64,000 bases of DNA. Origin: Datisca glomerata. Taxonomy: Eukaryota > Streptophyta > Magnoliopsida > Cucurbitales > Datiscaceae. The position numbers were made by a program, and so were the translations under genes. This document shows positions 11,514 to 24,050 of this stretch, in pieces. The notes under the pieces were generated by a model. It worked only from the letters and a program-made list of their open reading frames with translations. It ran no database searches and had not been told where the DNA came from. Location of the stretch: the NCBI GenBank assembly GCA_003255025.1, contig QANY01000126.1:249919-313918 (forward strand), read 5' to 3'. Position 1 is the stretch's first letter, and every line of letters begins with the position of its first letter.

Positions 11514-11746
11514 GCTGTGAATGTATTTTCTGCATGAAGACTAAGTTAGGTTAGAATGAAATTAATTTTATCCTTACATTTATATAGTCGGTTTGGTTTG
11601 AGTTTGATGATTCTATGAGGAAACATGACCAAACTAAATAATGGTTTATCAAACCAAACTATTTTAACTATTTTAATTGCCTAATAAATTATAGTTTGAG
11701 TTGATTTAGCCGGTTTAGTTGGTTTGTCGATTTTTTCACACCCCTA
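11219..11746. mobile_element. Short non-autonomous hAT element (MITE-like)
   Basis: The 528-bp element starts TAGAGATGTTT and ends CACACCCCTA, whose reverse complement is TAGGGGTGTG. This is the classic hAT terminal form. It is bordered by ttatataa (11211-11218) and ttatatag (11747-11754), an 8-bp target duplication with one mismatch, the size hAT transposases make. Near the ends it repeats 'cggtttggtttgag'. It has no coding capacity and needs a transposase supplied elsewhere. Confidence 0.7.
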
Positions 11747-11754
11747 TTATATAG

Positions 11755-12859
11755 TACGCTCTAAGTATCATAACATAATGTAACTCAATAATTTCCTGGC
11801 TAATCTTAACAAACCATGATGTGAAAAGGATATAAAACTTTAAGGTAACTAGTCAATACACACATGCGATATACATGTATTTGAATATATTATATTTGTA
11901 GCTACAATTTTTACTTATAATCTTATTTTTTTATGAGAATTAAAAAATACATTTAGCCTCAATTTTTATTTATTTATTTGAGTAAAATAAAGGCAACGAT
12001 ATATTGTATTTTTTTACTTGTTGATATATTATTATTCAACAATATTGTAGAAAATGTCATGCATTTTTTCAAATAAAAATGAAGAGTATACAATAGAACT
12101 GTGCTTGAAAAAAATTTAAAAAAAGTGGCATCATTAATGGTAAATAATATATTTCATGTTTTGTTTTAAACTCGGTCTTAATTATTTTGTTTCAAAATTT
12201 ATTTTTTACTAATAAATTATTTGTGACTATATTTATGTGAAATAGTTAATATATTAACATAAACATAGCATAAATAAAATCTCTGAAAGTATGTTGTAAT
12301 CAAATTATATTTTAAAATATATTATTCAATTTTTTACGGCAATAATTCACTTTCCTATAAATTTATAAATTATTAGAAATGTCCAATTTTTTCTATAATT
12401 TTTAAATAAAATTTTACAATTCAGTCAAAGATATCAAATTAAAATTGGTTTATTAATTATTTATTATTTTTTCAAAATCATTAATTAGGTGAATGAACTT
12501 TTATTTTTTATAATTTTAAAAATAACCTATTATTTAATGTTAATTCTAATCATAAATATATTTTAAGTAATGTAATATAATATGTATCTAAAAATTCTTC
12601 TATCCTCCCTACTTTTAAATATTATATAGATTATGGAAGAATGAAATTTAGAAATTTATTAGACATTCCTATAATTGCGTTTTTCTTTTATTCTTCCTTC
12701 CCTTTTTTTTCTCTAAAAATGTCATCTCCGATTTAAAACGGTAAGAAGACAGGCGTGTAAGGAAATGGGACCGACCCCAACCAAAATAAAGTAATAATAT
12801 CCATAATAATCGACCATAAATATGGGCTTAGTCTGGCCCATCAATAACCATCTAAAACT
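11755..12859. other. AT-rich intergenic DNA upstream of the host gene
   Basis: Very AT-rich and without open frames. I see no element ends. It separates the repeat cluster from the promoter of the gene at 13-18 kb. Confidence 0.6.
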
Positions 12860-13010
12860 ATCTTCACGCGCCCTTTGTCACGCTCTTTCTCTTGTCCAAT
12901 CCAACGCACCTATGTTGGCATTTTCCGGTAGGACCCACGTTCTTATTCATTACCTATTTGTGCTGCGCGTGGGGAGATTCGATGTTTAAATTTGGTTATT
13001 CTTTTGCAAT
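12860..13010 (+). promoter_or_regulatory. Probable core promoter of the ARM/TPR gene
   Basis: Composition changes sharply here from AT-rich to mixed. A CCAAT-type string (gtccaatcc, about 12894) and a weak TATA-like 'gtttaaattt' (about 12984) precede a GA-rich tract at 13021-13042, a common feature of plant 5' leaders. The transcription start is not determinable from sequence. This is an inferred region, not a mapped promoter. Confidence 0.35.
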
Positions 13011-14400
13011 GAGAGCTTTGAAACAGAGAGAGAGAGAGAGAGCCATTTTACTTGCAGGATCTTCTTGGCTGTCAGAATAAAAACGCTGTCGTATTCCATC
13101 GCCATCCACTGCCACTCTCTCTCTTTTTCCATTCCCATTTATGCAGCGGAGCGGAGGAGGAAGGAGCAGCGGCAAAACAGAAACACTGTTTCTTTTCATT
13201 TTAATACTGAAGAGAATTCATTGAACAGAAAGGGAGAATTGCTTTTTTTCTGTTTGATTCCTCGACTGCAAGCAGTTTTCTTTTCAAGGAGTTGTTCTCT
13301 AAGGTACCCCTTCTTGATCTTTCATCTTTCTCTTCTCTTCTTTAGCTTCCAAATCTTTAATTTTGTTCTGAATATCAATGCTTGGCTATGACAGTTCAAA
13401 TCTATGCTACTCTTATATACTTCATCAGTTCATTGCTACTTCAAATATTTTTTTTGTTGGGTTTTTGGTTTCTGAATCCGTTTTCATTGTTACTTCTTCT
13501 ACTTGTCTGCAGTGTTTGAGCTCTTTTTTATTTATTTTTGCGTGTGGTTAAGGTACTTTTGGATTTGGGCCTTATCTAACAGCTTGATATTGCATTTTCT
13601 TGCAATCTAATTAACTTCTTCTCTTTAGATCTAATTAACTTGAAATTTAGTGGGTTTATCTGAAAAGTTAAGCGGGATAATGTGTCTATGCTAAAATAAA
13701 TAGTAGCTATATTGAATTTTATTTTCCTTAAATTTCACAATTCCATAAATTGCAGGTTTTTCTGTTAGTCAATTGATGATCTAATGCCATTGTTGTCGTT
13801 GATACGTGCATCTCCTTAACTATTTTTCCATGCAATGCCAAGGCTGTTGTAAATATGTGTTCCCCTTGATAAAAATAATTGCGTTTTGTTAAAGACTAGC
13901 GTAGATTTGGACGTCTTTCTTGGATTATTGATTCGCTAGTGCCCGGTAGGATGTAATTTTTGGTGCTATTAGCTCAAGGAAGTAGAAGTAAAGGTAAGTT
14001 TCTTGTGATTACAATGATGAAACCACTGCAGGCAATGATTTTGACGATTTATTCAAATTAAATTTTACTGTCATGTTAAAGTTTTCAATTTTGCCCAACA
14101 CTTACGATTGTTAACTAACCAGGGTGTAATTACGTTAAGTTTATTTTGTGACAATGAAAAGTGCGTTCATTGACCACTTTAGAAAACTACAGCATTGTTC
14201 ATGGTTGCCTTCTTTCCGCTAAAGTTATGTGAAGTTCTTAACCTACTTACGCTGCTGTCATATATATTACTTAGTTGTTTGAAATTCGATATATTTAATT
14301 TGCTAATCTATAGTCCAATTCTATCCAGTGTTCAAGCATTTGCTCAATTCAGGTAGCTGATGAGTTGATTTTTCGATCAACTATTAACAAGTATTAGAAC
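13011..14400 (+). other. 5' leader with a 1.05-kb leader intron
   Basis: A leader exon ending ...CTCTAAG at 13303 is followed by a GT donor (13304), with a matching acceptor ...CAATTCAG at 14352. This places a 1049-bp phase-free intron (13304-14352) in the 5' untranslated region, leaving 48 leader bases before the ATG at 14401. The intron is T-rich, as expected for a plant intron. Large first introns in the leader often raise expression in plants; whether this one does is inferred. Splice sites are read by eye. Confidence 0.6.
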
Positions 14401-17400
14401 ATGGAAAAAGTATCTTCTGACTGTCCATACCCAGGATGCTTCTTTTGTGTCATGAAGGAAGGAAATCCAAACAAGCGCAGAGCAAGCATATTGAAGTTCT
14501 TTAGAGAACTTCCTTCACAGGATGATGATGGTCAGGTTCTCCCCATTAGTGGCCTTTGGAACACGGCAATGGCTCATCCAAATGACTCCGAGTTCATTGA
14601 TTTGGGTATATTTGAATGCATGGCTGCACTAATCTGGAAGGGTCTGAAGAATCGTCGTTGGCTTTCACATGACCAAAACATATATATTCCTTATTATGCA
14701 GCACATATTATAGGATCATATACCATGAACATGGAAGAATTTGCAGAAACTTCTGTGCATGCAGGGGTAATTCCGCCATTAGTTGAGCTTTTGAGGGGAA
14801 GATTAACATGGGTTGAACAGAGGGTGGCAGTGCGTGCGCTTGGGCATTTGGCTACTTATGCCACTACTTTTCCTGCTGTTGCTAGTCATGCCGAGATACT
14901 GGAGCTCTCTATTCAATTAGCAATGAGTTCACTAGAAATAGTTTACTCTCACTTTTACCAATATGTTGACCGTAGGCTTAGCTATCACTGTGATCTGCTT
15001 ACTCGCGGCATGGGCGGTGTTGAAATGGAATCTAGGAAGGCGGAGGAATGGGCTAGCCAGTTGCAGTGTTGGTCCCTACAGCTCATTAATTGCTTTGCTT
15101 TCAAACCTGAGTTCCTTCCTACTATATGCATTCCCGAGTTTCTAGTAAAGCTACCTGGGATGTGGGGTGGACTTGTTAATGAGAATTCACCAGCTGGTAT
15201 TGGTTTATTGAGAACAATTTGTCATCATAAGCTTGGAAGGGGACCTGTTGCTAGCTGCCCGGGTATTATCGAGGCTCTCTGCAACATTGCCCGCTCTTCA
15301 GATGATTGGCAGTATATGGCTATTGACTGTCTTCTTTGGTTGCTTCAAGACCCAAGTACGTGTCACAAGGTATGCGGCCTTTACTGTTGACAATAATATG
15401 ATCTTTTTTAGCTGTAGAAATTTATCTTGTAAATTAAATATGACATACTGGATCTCTGATTATTTATTTATTTATTTTATTTTTAGTGTTAATGTAGTGT
15501 AAACTTTAAAGTGTCCTCTTCCCACACATCTTTAATTTTATAAAATCTTTGGTGTAGGCTTATTAGGAAAAGCTCTATTAAACTTGTCAATGATTTAAAA
15601 TCACCAAGCGAGAAAATAATGTTAATTTTTTTTCTCATTTCTTCTAATTACGATGAAAGCATAACAGGCAGGCAGTGAAACCTGTTTTGGAAGCTCTATG
15701 ACGTGTTTGTATGGAGTAGTTAGCTATTAGGCTCCTCCTTGTTGAAGTTTTACCCCCCATCATGCTAATTTTTGTTATACTAAAGGTGTTCTCGATCTTA
15801 ATTCCATTACAAGACTGCATTTTGGACATAAAACTTATGTACTAGTTATTGGTTTGCTCTACTAGTCTTAATCATATTGCTTTTAAGTTAACTTTGTGAG
15901 GACAAGTAGATGGGAAAGAATAATTTTCCACTTTCAATGTTTCTAAGAATCCATTCTTGATTATAGTTTCATAGCTTGTTCTTATTTTAAAGATTTCCAC
16001 TGTATTTTGTTTTTTCAGGTGATCGATAAAGCTGTGCCTGCACTTGTAGACCTTGCAGACATATCAGCTCTAGGTGATCACAAGAAACTCGGGGATTCCA
16101 TCGTTAACATTCTTCAGGAATGTGTCCAGTCGCAAGGGACGGGTCGTAATTCTATCAGCAACCGTACAAAAGAACAAATTGAGGAATTAATTAAATCAAG
16201 GCAGAGACTGAAATGGGAAAAGAATGTTCCAAAAGAGGATCTCCGTATCAAACAGGCAGCAGCTCTAGTAATCAAGCTTGAAGGAAATTCCCTGTTTTCC
16301 TCAGGCAATATATCTGGAGCTGCATCAAAGTATTCTGAAGCACTAGCGTTATGTCCAGTCCGATCCAAAAAAGAGAGAGTCGTTCTATACAGTAATCGCG
16401 CTCAGTGTTATCTTCTGTTGCAGCAACCTCTGGCTGCCATAAGTGATGCCACCCGTGCACTCTGTCTTCACAACCCTCTAAACCGTCATGCCAAAAGCCT
16501 TTGGAGAAGAGCTCAGGCATATGACATGCTTGGTTTGGCCAAGGAGAGTTTGTTGGATGCCATTCTATTTATAAACGAGTGTTCTCAATCAAACGACCCG
16601 GATCTTTCTTTGAGGCAAAATAAGGTTCCGGACTATGCTGAGCGATTAGTTAAGAAACAGATGCGTGCAGCTTGGTTATTTAGAGAGGCAGCTATTAAAC
16701 ATGGAAATGTTCACAGTGAAGGTGGTGTCGGTGAGGTTTACGGACAAGACAGTGATGATTCTGAATGGGAGACTGCCAGTGAAAGTGATATAGGAAATGA
16801 TGGAAGGGATAAAATGGGTGATGATGAAGATGATGATGACAGTGAATGGAAGAATGATGATGGGAGGAAAGATAAATATGACAAGTCTTTATTCAAAGGT
16901 AATATTGTTGTTCACTTATCTTTGCTGCGTGAATAAACAATCTTGGTTTTTTTTATCGGTAGAAGGTAAATATGCATTAGTTAAACAGTCATTTTGTGGA
17001 GAAGTAAAACTTATCCAGTAAAGGTAAATATGATAAGTGAATTGACATCTATATCGATCTATATCTAATCTATCTATATTTTTATACTTATACTTATATA
17101 TAAAAGGGGCTTGAGGGGAGAAACTTTTGATTGACTAATATACCCTTATATTATTTCTTTTATTCCAATGTAGAAATGAAACAATCAAATAAGAGTTCAA
17201 TTCATTACATTATTATTGAGAAACATAATCCTTCCTAACTTTAATGCACAATTCTTTGACAAAAAAAAACTTTAATGCACAATTGTTAAACTATAAAAAG
17301 AGTCTTATGTATGCATTTTCACACACAAAGATTGTCGTAAGTTTCATGCTAGGATTGCTTATTTCATTAAATGTTACCTTTTCTTTTCCTTTTCCATTTA

Positions 17401-18007
17401 ATATGTTTTTTTTTATTTCAAAAGAGAAGTTTTATGTCCTAGCTTTGTATTAAAATTGAGCATATAATAAATAAACATACTTTATAGATAAGTGTATGAG
17501 ATAAATATAATTGATCAACACATGCATTGCACATGATGAGGAGACTAGTTTGATGAAATGTGGATTTATACAGCTGAGTGAAGCTTTAGATGGAGCTTTT
17601 TCTGTAGAGAGGATGGAGCTTTTGTTTATACTGATCATCTTCAAACTTTTATATTCAAGGAGGGGACTGTTTGTGGGTTGCAAGCGTTTCTAAATGATTT
17701 TTCAAATTCACATTTTTCACAATATGATCATCTCTTAGACATAAAAAATATACTTGTCCATGTATCAAATCATGCTCAGTTTATTTACTTTTGCGGGTTC
17801 GGGCTAATTTTTCGATTGAGATATTGTATTTATTTTTTAATCAAGTCTGTAGAGTTCTAAGTATAGAGCTGTATTTTGGCTTATGTTTCATTGGAGAGAC
17901 TCTTGCTTTTCCGTGTGAGCTTGATGTAATTCATTATTAGCATCTTGATTATGTATGCAGACTTGAAGCATGGATACAAGGTGCAACTTGCTGAAGATGA
18001 ACCATAA
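14401..18007 (+). CDS. ARM-repeat/TPR-like protein (annotated elsewhere as unc-45 homolog A-like)
   Basis: This is the one intact host gene seen. Three coding exons are proposed: 14401-15369, 16019-16898 and 17961-18007. The GT-AG introns are 649 bp (phase 0) and 1062 bp (phase 1). Joined, they give 632 codons including the stop. The start is supported by an in-frame TAG just upstream and a good context (aacATGG). Residues about 1-40 hold a cysteine-containing start (DCPYPGCFFCVMKEG). Residues about 115-160 form an armadillo-type helical repeat (AGVIPPLVELLRG). Residues about 399-510 form TPR helices (LEGNSLFSSGNISGAASKYS; VVLYSNRAQCYLLL). A very acidic Asp/Glu/Ser tract follows (about 560-615). 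TPR and ARM repeats bind proteins, and TPRs often bind chaperones. No catalytic motif is seen, so the molecular role is unknown. The last exon adds only 15 residues. Confidence 0.88.
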
Positions 18008-18260
18008 ACTACAGCAATGGAGGGACCATCATCCAAATGTACACAGCAAGAATGACAATTCAACCATGAAGAAAGCATCACTAGACTTCTCGAGCTGCTC
18101 CGTCTCTTGTCACAGGCAAATGATGCACGCCATCGGTCATTGTCTTTCAATTTCTTTATTTCCATTTTATTTTCAGTAGTCTCGGTTTTGTAGTTATATC
18201 TTTTTATTTCTCCTATTTTTCATTAAAAATGTCAACTGTAAAAAATGAAGTAGGAATTTG
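18008..18260 (+). other. Probable 3' untranslated region of the ARM/TPR gene
   Basis: The sequence after the TAA at 18005-18007 keeps mixed composition for about 150 bp and then turns T-rich. No canonical AATAAA is evident; AT-rich near-variants such as 'attaaaaat' occur near 18222. The end point is approximate. Confidence 0.4.
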
Positions 18261-19316
18261 TGTGGAGAAACCATGTTAAGTGTGTAGAGAATTTGATGAA
18301 CTTTTTTGAGTGATGGATGAGGCTTTGTATACAATTGGATTGAAACTACCATCTTAAATTAATTTTAATGAGTCATAGTTTTCTCCATCTACTCACTTGC
18401 CAAGCTTGGTTTCCACACTGTACTCGGCGGAATAATCTATGTTATTGTCACAATCTAGAAATAACAATGAGCCGATAAAATAAAATTTTCCATCATAGAA
18501 CCAGACTCCATTGGGGCTTGTATTGTATGATTGGTCTTCTCTTTTGTTTTTGCCGCAGAACTTGACTAGTTTAAATATAATTGGTTTTGTGGGCAAAATA
18601 TTCCATTTAATTGTCCACTTATTTGGAATCAATAGCGTATTGAGAATGTGAACCCAAACAAGTATGCCAATGAAACAAGGCAACATGTTTTTATATTATA
18701 CATCAAAGCGATCGATGTTTTCTTTTTTCTTTTGAAGGTTTCGATGGAGCATTGGGATGGAGCATTTCGATGGAGCATATTAGGGGTTTTAGAATTTATT
18801 TATTTATTTTTTAAAATAACGCAGTCATTCGAATATTTCCAAAACTAAGACGAGAATAATTCTTGTTTTTTATATTCAAAAATGATTTTTTTAAGATTTT
18901 AAATAAGTTTGGGTTCTTTAAGAAATAATAATATATTTCTAAAATTTAATATTTCATCCATTATATAGTATTAGTTAATGGGTTATATATACAAATATTA
19001 TTTTTTATAGATAATTTTTTATTATTAGTTCTATAATAGGTCATTCTTGTCGGAAGCTCTTTTTTTCTTTTCTTTTTAGTGTGTCAGGAGCCCTATTATT
19101 TTAGTTTTTTTTAACTCTTTTTGTCAAAGGGTCATCTCTGTAGTAAAATGACCCTCTAACTTTTCAGCTCATTTAGAAAAATAGGTCATTTTTGAAAAAT
19201 AAGTAAGAGAATCACCGAAAAAAGATGCATTTGCAAGAATGTTAAGTTTTTTTGTAACTGTAATTTTTTTTACTAAACTAGAAAATTTTATGTACAGGTG
19301 TATTATATTTTATGTA
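18261..19316. other. Intergenic DNA, no assignable gene
   Basis: A 97-codon minus-strand open stretch at 18686-18393 has no recognised motif. A small tandem repeat of 'tcgatggagcat' lies near 18740-18778. An inverted 'gggtcat...atgaccc' pair lies near 19128-19156. Everything else is AT-rich. Confidence 0.5.
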
Positions 19317-19470
19317 AAAATATACTATGGGTATTATATACCATGATATAGTTTAATATACTATTAATATATCGTAGTATATTTTTATATACTACCAACA
19401 TATCGTAGTATATTTTAATATAACATCAGTATATCATAGTATATATGTAATATAGTTTTATATACTATCC
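19317..19470. repeat. AT-rich minisatellite with palindromic units
   Basis: About four imperfect units of 38-50 bp are built on 'ata.cgtagtatattttNata' with 'tatactac/tatacta' partners. Each unit is nearly self-complementary ('atactaNNNatatcgtagtat') and would fold into hairpins. The array is bounded by non-repetitive DNA. Confidence 0.75.
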
Positions 19471-20419
19471 AGTATCATACCCGTTGCCACACCCACATCC
19501 ATCTCCTTATTCTTCTTCTTCATCTCTCTCGCTGAATTCTCCGATTCTTCATTTTAGGGTTTCAATCTTTCTGAAATTAAACAAGAAAATCAATCTAGAA
19601 AACCATAACAATCTTCTCTTACGATTCTTCATCTCTTTCCCCAATTCTTCATCTTTTCCCGTATCAATTTATGTGCATTTTTTCACTTACGAAATTGAAA
19701 AAGAAATAAAGAACAGGGGATGTCGGAGTTCGCCGGCGTTTACACCACTGGTGATGACGAAGAGAGAACGAGAGAGAGATAGAGGGAGAATCAACGAGAA
19801 TGAGAAACGAAGCAGAATTAGAGAGAAATAGAGAGGGAAAAAGAGGTAAAAAAAATTCAATCATTTACACAACTGAATTTTTTTGACTATTTTCTAAAAT
19901 AATAAAAACAAATGACTCATTTCCCTGATTGTTTCTTTTTCACGCAACAAACACCCCTAATGCGGTACGCATAACAAAACATGCCGCTTTGACGTGCGAT
20001 TTTAGTGCAAGAGGACATACGGTTTCGTTTTGAAATAAACACAAAATCGGGAAACAAAAATCAAATAAGATTCAATTTAGATCATCGATTGTACAAATAA
20101 TCAAATATACACTATCAGAGACACATCACACGCACCACCGATTGCAATCTCCTCCTTTCCGAAATATAAACCATGACAACGATCAAACCCACAACACCAA
20201 AAATCCAATCCCACACCACGAACAAAAACGAGAGCCATTCTCCGGCAAGAACCTGTTGAAGTGATTAAATGAGTTTCGACACCATCAAGAGGCTGAGCAT
20301 TCTCAAGAACCACAAAACCAAAAGTATGAAAAATTTCTGCAAAATTTTGTTGGAAAATTGAGTATTTTGTACAGCATTTTTGTAGATTAATTTTGGACAA
20401 ATTTTTAGATGAGATCCAC
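19471..20419. other. Unassigned segment with CT-rich leader-like start
   Basis: At 19471-19660 the plus strand is pyrimidine-rich, and at 19750-19850 it is GA-rich, resembling a plant gene leader. The open stretches on both strands (19484-19831 +, 20400-20101 -) contain no recognised domain and are likely chance. Confidence 0.35.
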
Positions 20420-21240
20420 TAAATAAAAGTGTAAGGTCTTTGGATATTTGAGTTCTCGCCTGCGAGTACATCAAAATCGACTATTAATTTGTCAAAATTG
20501 ATTTTATGATAAATGAGAAATTATCTCTCAAAATAAGTTAAATGAGAATGAAAAAATATAAGAGAATTGTAGAAATCTCACATTGAAAATGGATGAAAGA
20601 TTGAGGTGATATATATTGAGATGCTAGCATTAAAAGTGGTAACTTGATAAGTCTAGATGCTCTCTCTATATAGACCACCTCTAAATGAGCTAATGAGCTT
20701 TGTTTTATTCCAAATTTATTTTTCTTCCTCATAGGAACCCCAAATGTCATGAAATATGAAGTATTCTTGTAAATTAAGGCTCAAAATATTTTTAATTATT
20801 GTAAATTCACAAACGTTTGGACTTAGTTTTTTTTATTAAATGACCTTTTAATAGGTTAAAAACCCTTTATCACACCCCGCATAAGTAGTATAAAAGGAGA
20901 CATTCCACTCCTTATTTTAGACACCAAAAAAGTTTTGAAACTTTTTTTTATTCTCAATATTTGTTCTCTACGATTTTGCTTATTTTTCTTCAAATTTTCT
21001 TAGTTCGGTCCGATTCGGTTTATTTCCAATTCCGTCGACAATTTCATTTTTCGGTTCAAGTCTTGGTTTTACGTTGTTATTCTCGTGGTAGAATTTTGAC
21101 AAGTCAGTTCGATCAAGATGGTGAATTTGTGTGCTCTTCACCTGTCTCAAACCATTTTATCTTGGAAAACAGACGTCGTTATCATCCCTAGTATCACAAG
21201 TGAGGAGGCGAAACTGTGTAAACATGACTCTGTTTGATTT
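20420..21240 (+). repeat. Possible solo or orphan LTR (+)
   Basis: The block has features of a Copia-type LTR: 'aatctcacattgaaaatgg' and 'gaccacctctaaatgagctaatgagc', phrases I associate with plant LTR U3 regions, then a TATA box 'gtataaaagga' (about 20889) followed by 'gacattcc' and T-rich leader sequence. Exact TG...CA ends, a target duplication and a second copy could not be established. Plausible, not demonstrated. Confidence 0.3.
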
Positions 21241-21640
21241 CTTATTATTTCATCATTCTTGTCTGTATTGTTTTAATATTAGTAAATAAATAATTTACAT
21301 TTATTAATTAATGTATTTACATTACTTCCCGTAGTTATATTAATTAGTAGTCGTAATTAATCAATTTATAGAATTGTTGTATTATTATTATTTCCCTTTA
21401 AACTTATAATGCAATACATGACTTCCAACAATCTTAAAACAATTAATTCTATATAAGTTATTGCATTATAGGATTAATTTTTGAAAATTAATCTTAAGAC
21501 AGTTAATTCTATATTTTATAGATGTATAATTGACTTGCGAAACGTTTATATTCTATAATGTACTATGTATGCGTTATTTTTCTAAATATCATGTAACAAA
21601 AAAATTAGAAATTAAAAACTATCCAAAATAGTGTGTATAC
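21241..21640. other. AT-rich spacer
   Basis: Low-complexity AT-rich sequence with a small repeat around 'acaattaattctata' (about 21437 and 21495). No gene is seen. Confidence 0.55.
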
Positions 21641-21769
21641 CTCTATCCAAAGAACAATATGCGATCCCTCTCATTTAGTTTTTTTAGTTTCTTAGAACCT
21701 TCACAAAGAGTTGTGAATGTGATTAGTGATTTCAAAGTCTACAGCAGGACGTAGTAGAATCAATCATTG

Positions 21770-22130
21770 ATCACTTCTTAATGAGATGCATGTTTCAACT
21801 CTTTATAGTTAAGAAAACCTTTTAACTAGTTTTCTTGTATCCAGTCTTCCCATAATAGAAGCACTTCCCATTAGAGTTTTCTCTCTCTTTCTTAGTTTGA
21901 GTCAACTCTATTTGTACATCTTTATCTTCTTTATCTTATCTAGGCTAAGATTAAGCCCACAAGAAAAAGTTGACTGGGTCACGTTTAACACAAACTGTCT
22001 TCGAGATTCTCTTAGCTTCTTGAGTTCCTAGTTCAGTTCGGCTTGATTAAATATTTCTACATGTATTATAGTTTAATCATGAAATGATGTAAGGAATCCA
22101 CTCAGGTATCCGAGACTATATCGATCTGGG
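21770..22130 (-). pseudogene. Copia-type gag remnant with broken zinc knuckle
   Basis: Translating the minus strand across 21875-21825 gives GKCFYYGKTGYKKTS, which lines up with a Copia gag CCHC knuckle. Only the first cysteine remains; the second is now Y, the histidine is Y, and the last cysteine is lost. The upstream stretch is lysine-rich, as is usual before such knuckles. Stops occur throughout. Gag would have bound element RNA. Confidence 0.5.
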
Positions 22131-24031
22131 TTTTCCCATCAATTTTAGCTTTAGGAATCTATTTCTAGTTGAATAAAAATAATCATAGGATATGATCATC
22201 AACCAAAGTTTCATTTGCCATTGAAGTGTTTAACATTACCCTTCAGGCATCTTACTGGAGATTCATAATTATACCATATTCCATGGAGAATGAATTTACT
22301 ATAGTTCCAACATATTTTTCATATGAACATGGAACTAAAATTCAATCTATTTATATAGCCAATATTAATTTTATTCTCATGAGTAGAACTCTGAGAAAGA
22401 TCTAGCATAACGTTAATTAGGAGTGTACTTGCTTTTTTTATTCAGATTGAAGTCCTAGTGAATATCCATTAGTGTCGACAATATTTTCAATAACGATGCT
22501 AATAGGCTCGTGGACAACCTTTTAATTACCGAAATAATAAAATTCTCAATCATTGCAAACACATTCTAATTAAAGCATATATCATAACACGAAAAATAAA
22601 AACTCTAAAGATAACGTGCAATGTACGCAACAATATCCCAACTCTTATAAACATACGCACGCTTAGGCAGAACACACATTTTAAAAAAATAGGTAGGATA
22701 GTCTAATCCAATTAATTATCAATCTGAAATTAGTACATAGTAATCCTACTAATCTAGTATTAATATCTAGAAATTAACTAATGTTCAGTTTGGTCTCTCG
22801 AAATATGTAACCGCTTAGGGGGGATACTACAAAAATGAGTCAAGTGTATACCATTATTTCACCCTCAGACTTGTGAATAAAGAACAACTCCTGCTTAGGC
22901 AGATCGTTTCTAGTTGTTCACTAATCAAAGTGATCATTATGAAGATCATACTTGTAATATCTGATACTTCAGATTCCCTCCTGTAGGGAGCTCCTAAGAT
23001 TGAAGACGTGGTACCCTAGTATCTTACTATGATCCAATAATGGAGATCGTGAGTTTTGATTAAGAATTTTGCTCCCACTTGATTTTCTAAATTACGTGAG
23101 TTTTTATTATTGTGAGTAACTAAGTGAAATTAGGTAATTAGCCAACCTAATCTTTAGCAATCTACTTCGATTTAACAAGCATGCTCAATTAGTATTATAT
23201 TTAAATTAATATAATTTTATCTAAATTCTAATAATCTCACAATTTAATTAACGATAAATTAAATATCTAACGAGATTATTAAAGTTAAAAATTATATTTC
23301 AATAAAAACTAATAACATACTTCTGGGCAGAAAACATAATAAATAAACACAACATGGTATAAAAGATAAATATCCAAAATATGCCATAGCCTTGCATAAC
23401 CCTACCATATCTTAGTTTAAAGTCTAAAACTGATCTTCATAATAGGCTGAGATTGATCTCTAGCACCAGAACCGTCTACTGCTTGTTGACATCTTTGTTC
23501 TCACCTCTGACAATCACTGGCCACCTCCGACCATCACCCATTGTCTCACAAGATTCATCCCATTCCAATGAACCAAATCAGAAAAACTGAAAAAAAAATC
23601 TCGTCACTTTTCGATACGTCAAATTCAGCCTCAAGTTTGATAGGGAAAACATCCGATTTGGTCTTTTATGTGAAATACAAAGATCTGGGTCTTTGAGTTA
23701 TTTTTCCATAAGATTTTGAATCGGCTCAACCACTCCTATGCGAACGCAAGTTAACATCCGGTTTTCGATATTCCTTTCGCATCTTTTCGATCTCTTCCCG
23801 ATTCGAATAATTACATCATACCAATCCTAAATTTCTCGAAGAAAGTTTACAAGAATCTATGAAAATTAAATACGAATCCTAAAGGGAAAAACAATCTCTT
23901 CATAGATTGTCCCTCTAATTACACAACCAACATAAATTTACACATAAAATCTAAATGGTTATGCAACGGAATATCGAAAATAATCAAAACCATCAATAAT
24001 ATTTCACAAGACATTTCTTGAATAGTTCAAA

Positions 24032-24049
24032 ACTTGATTCTAATACCAA
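24032..24049 (-). other. Primer binding site of the degenerate element
   Basis: On the minus strand, TGGTATTAGAATCAAG lies two bases inside the LTR-like end ...CCTTCA. It resembles the initiator methionyl-tRNA complement (TGGTATCAGAGC) with a few changes. Its direction sets the LTR at higher coordinates. Confidence 0.55.
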
Positions 24050-24050
24050 T

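Noticed and set aside
13065..13391. Upstream reading frame in the leader of the ARM/TPR gene
   Set aside because: It does not start with ATG and runs across the proposed leader-intron donor, so it is not a credible translated upstream frame.
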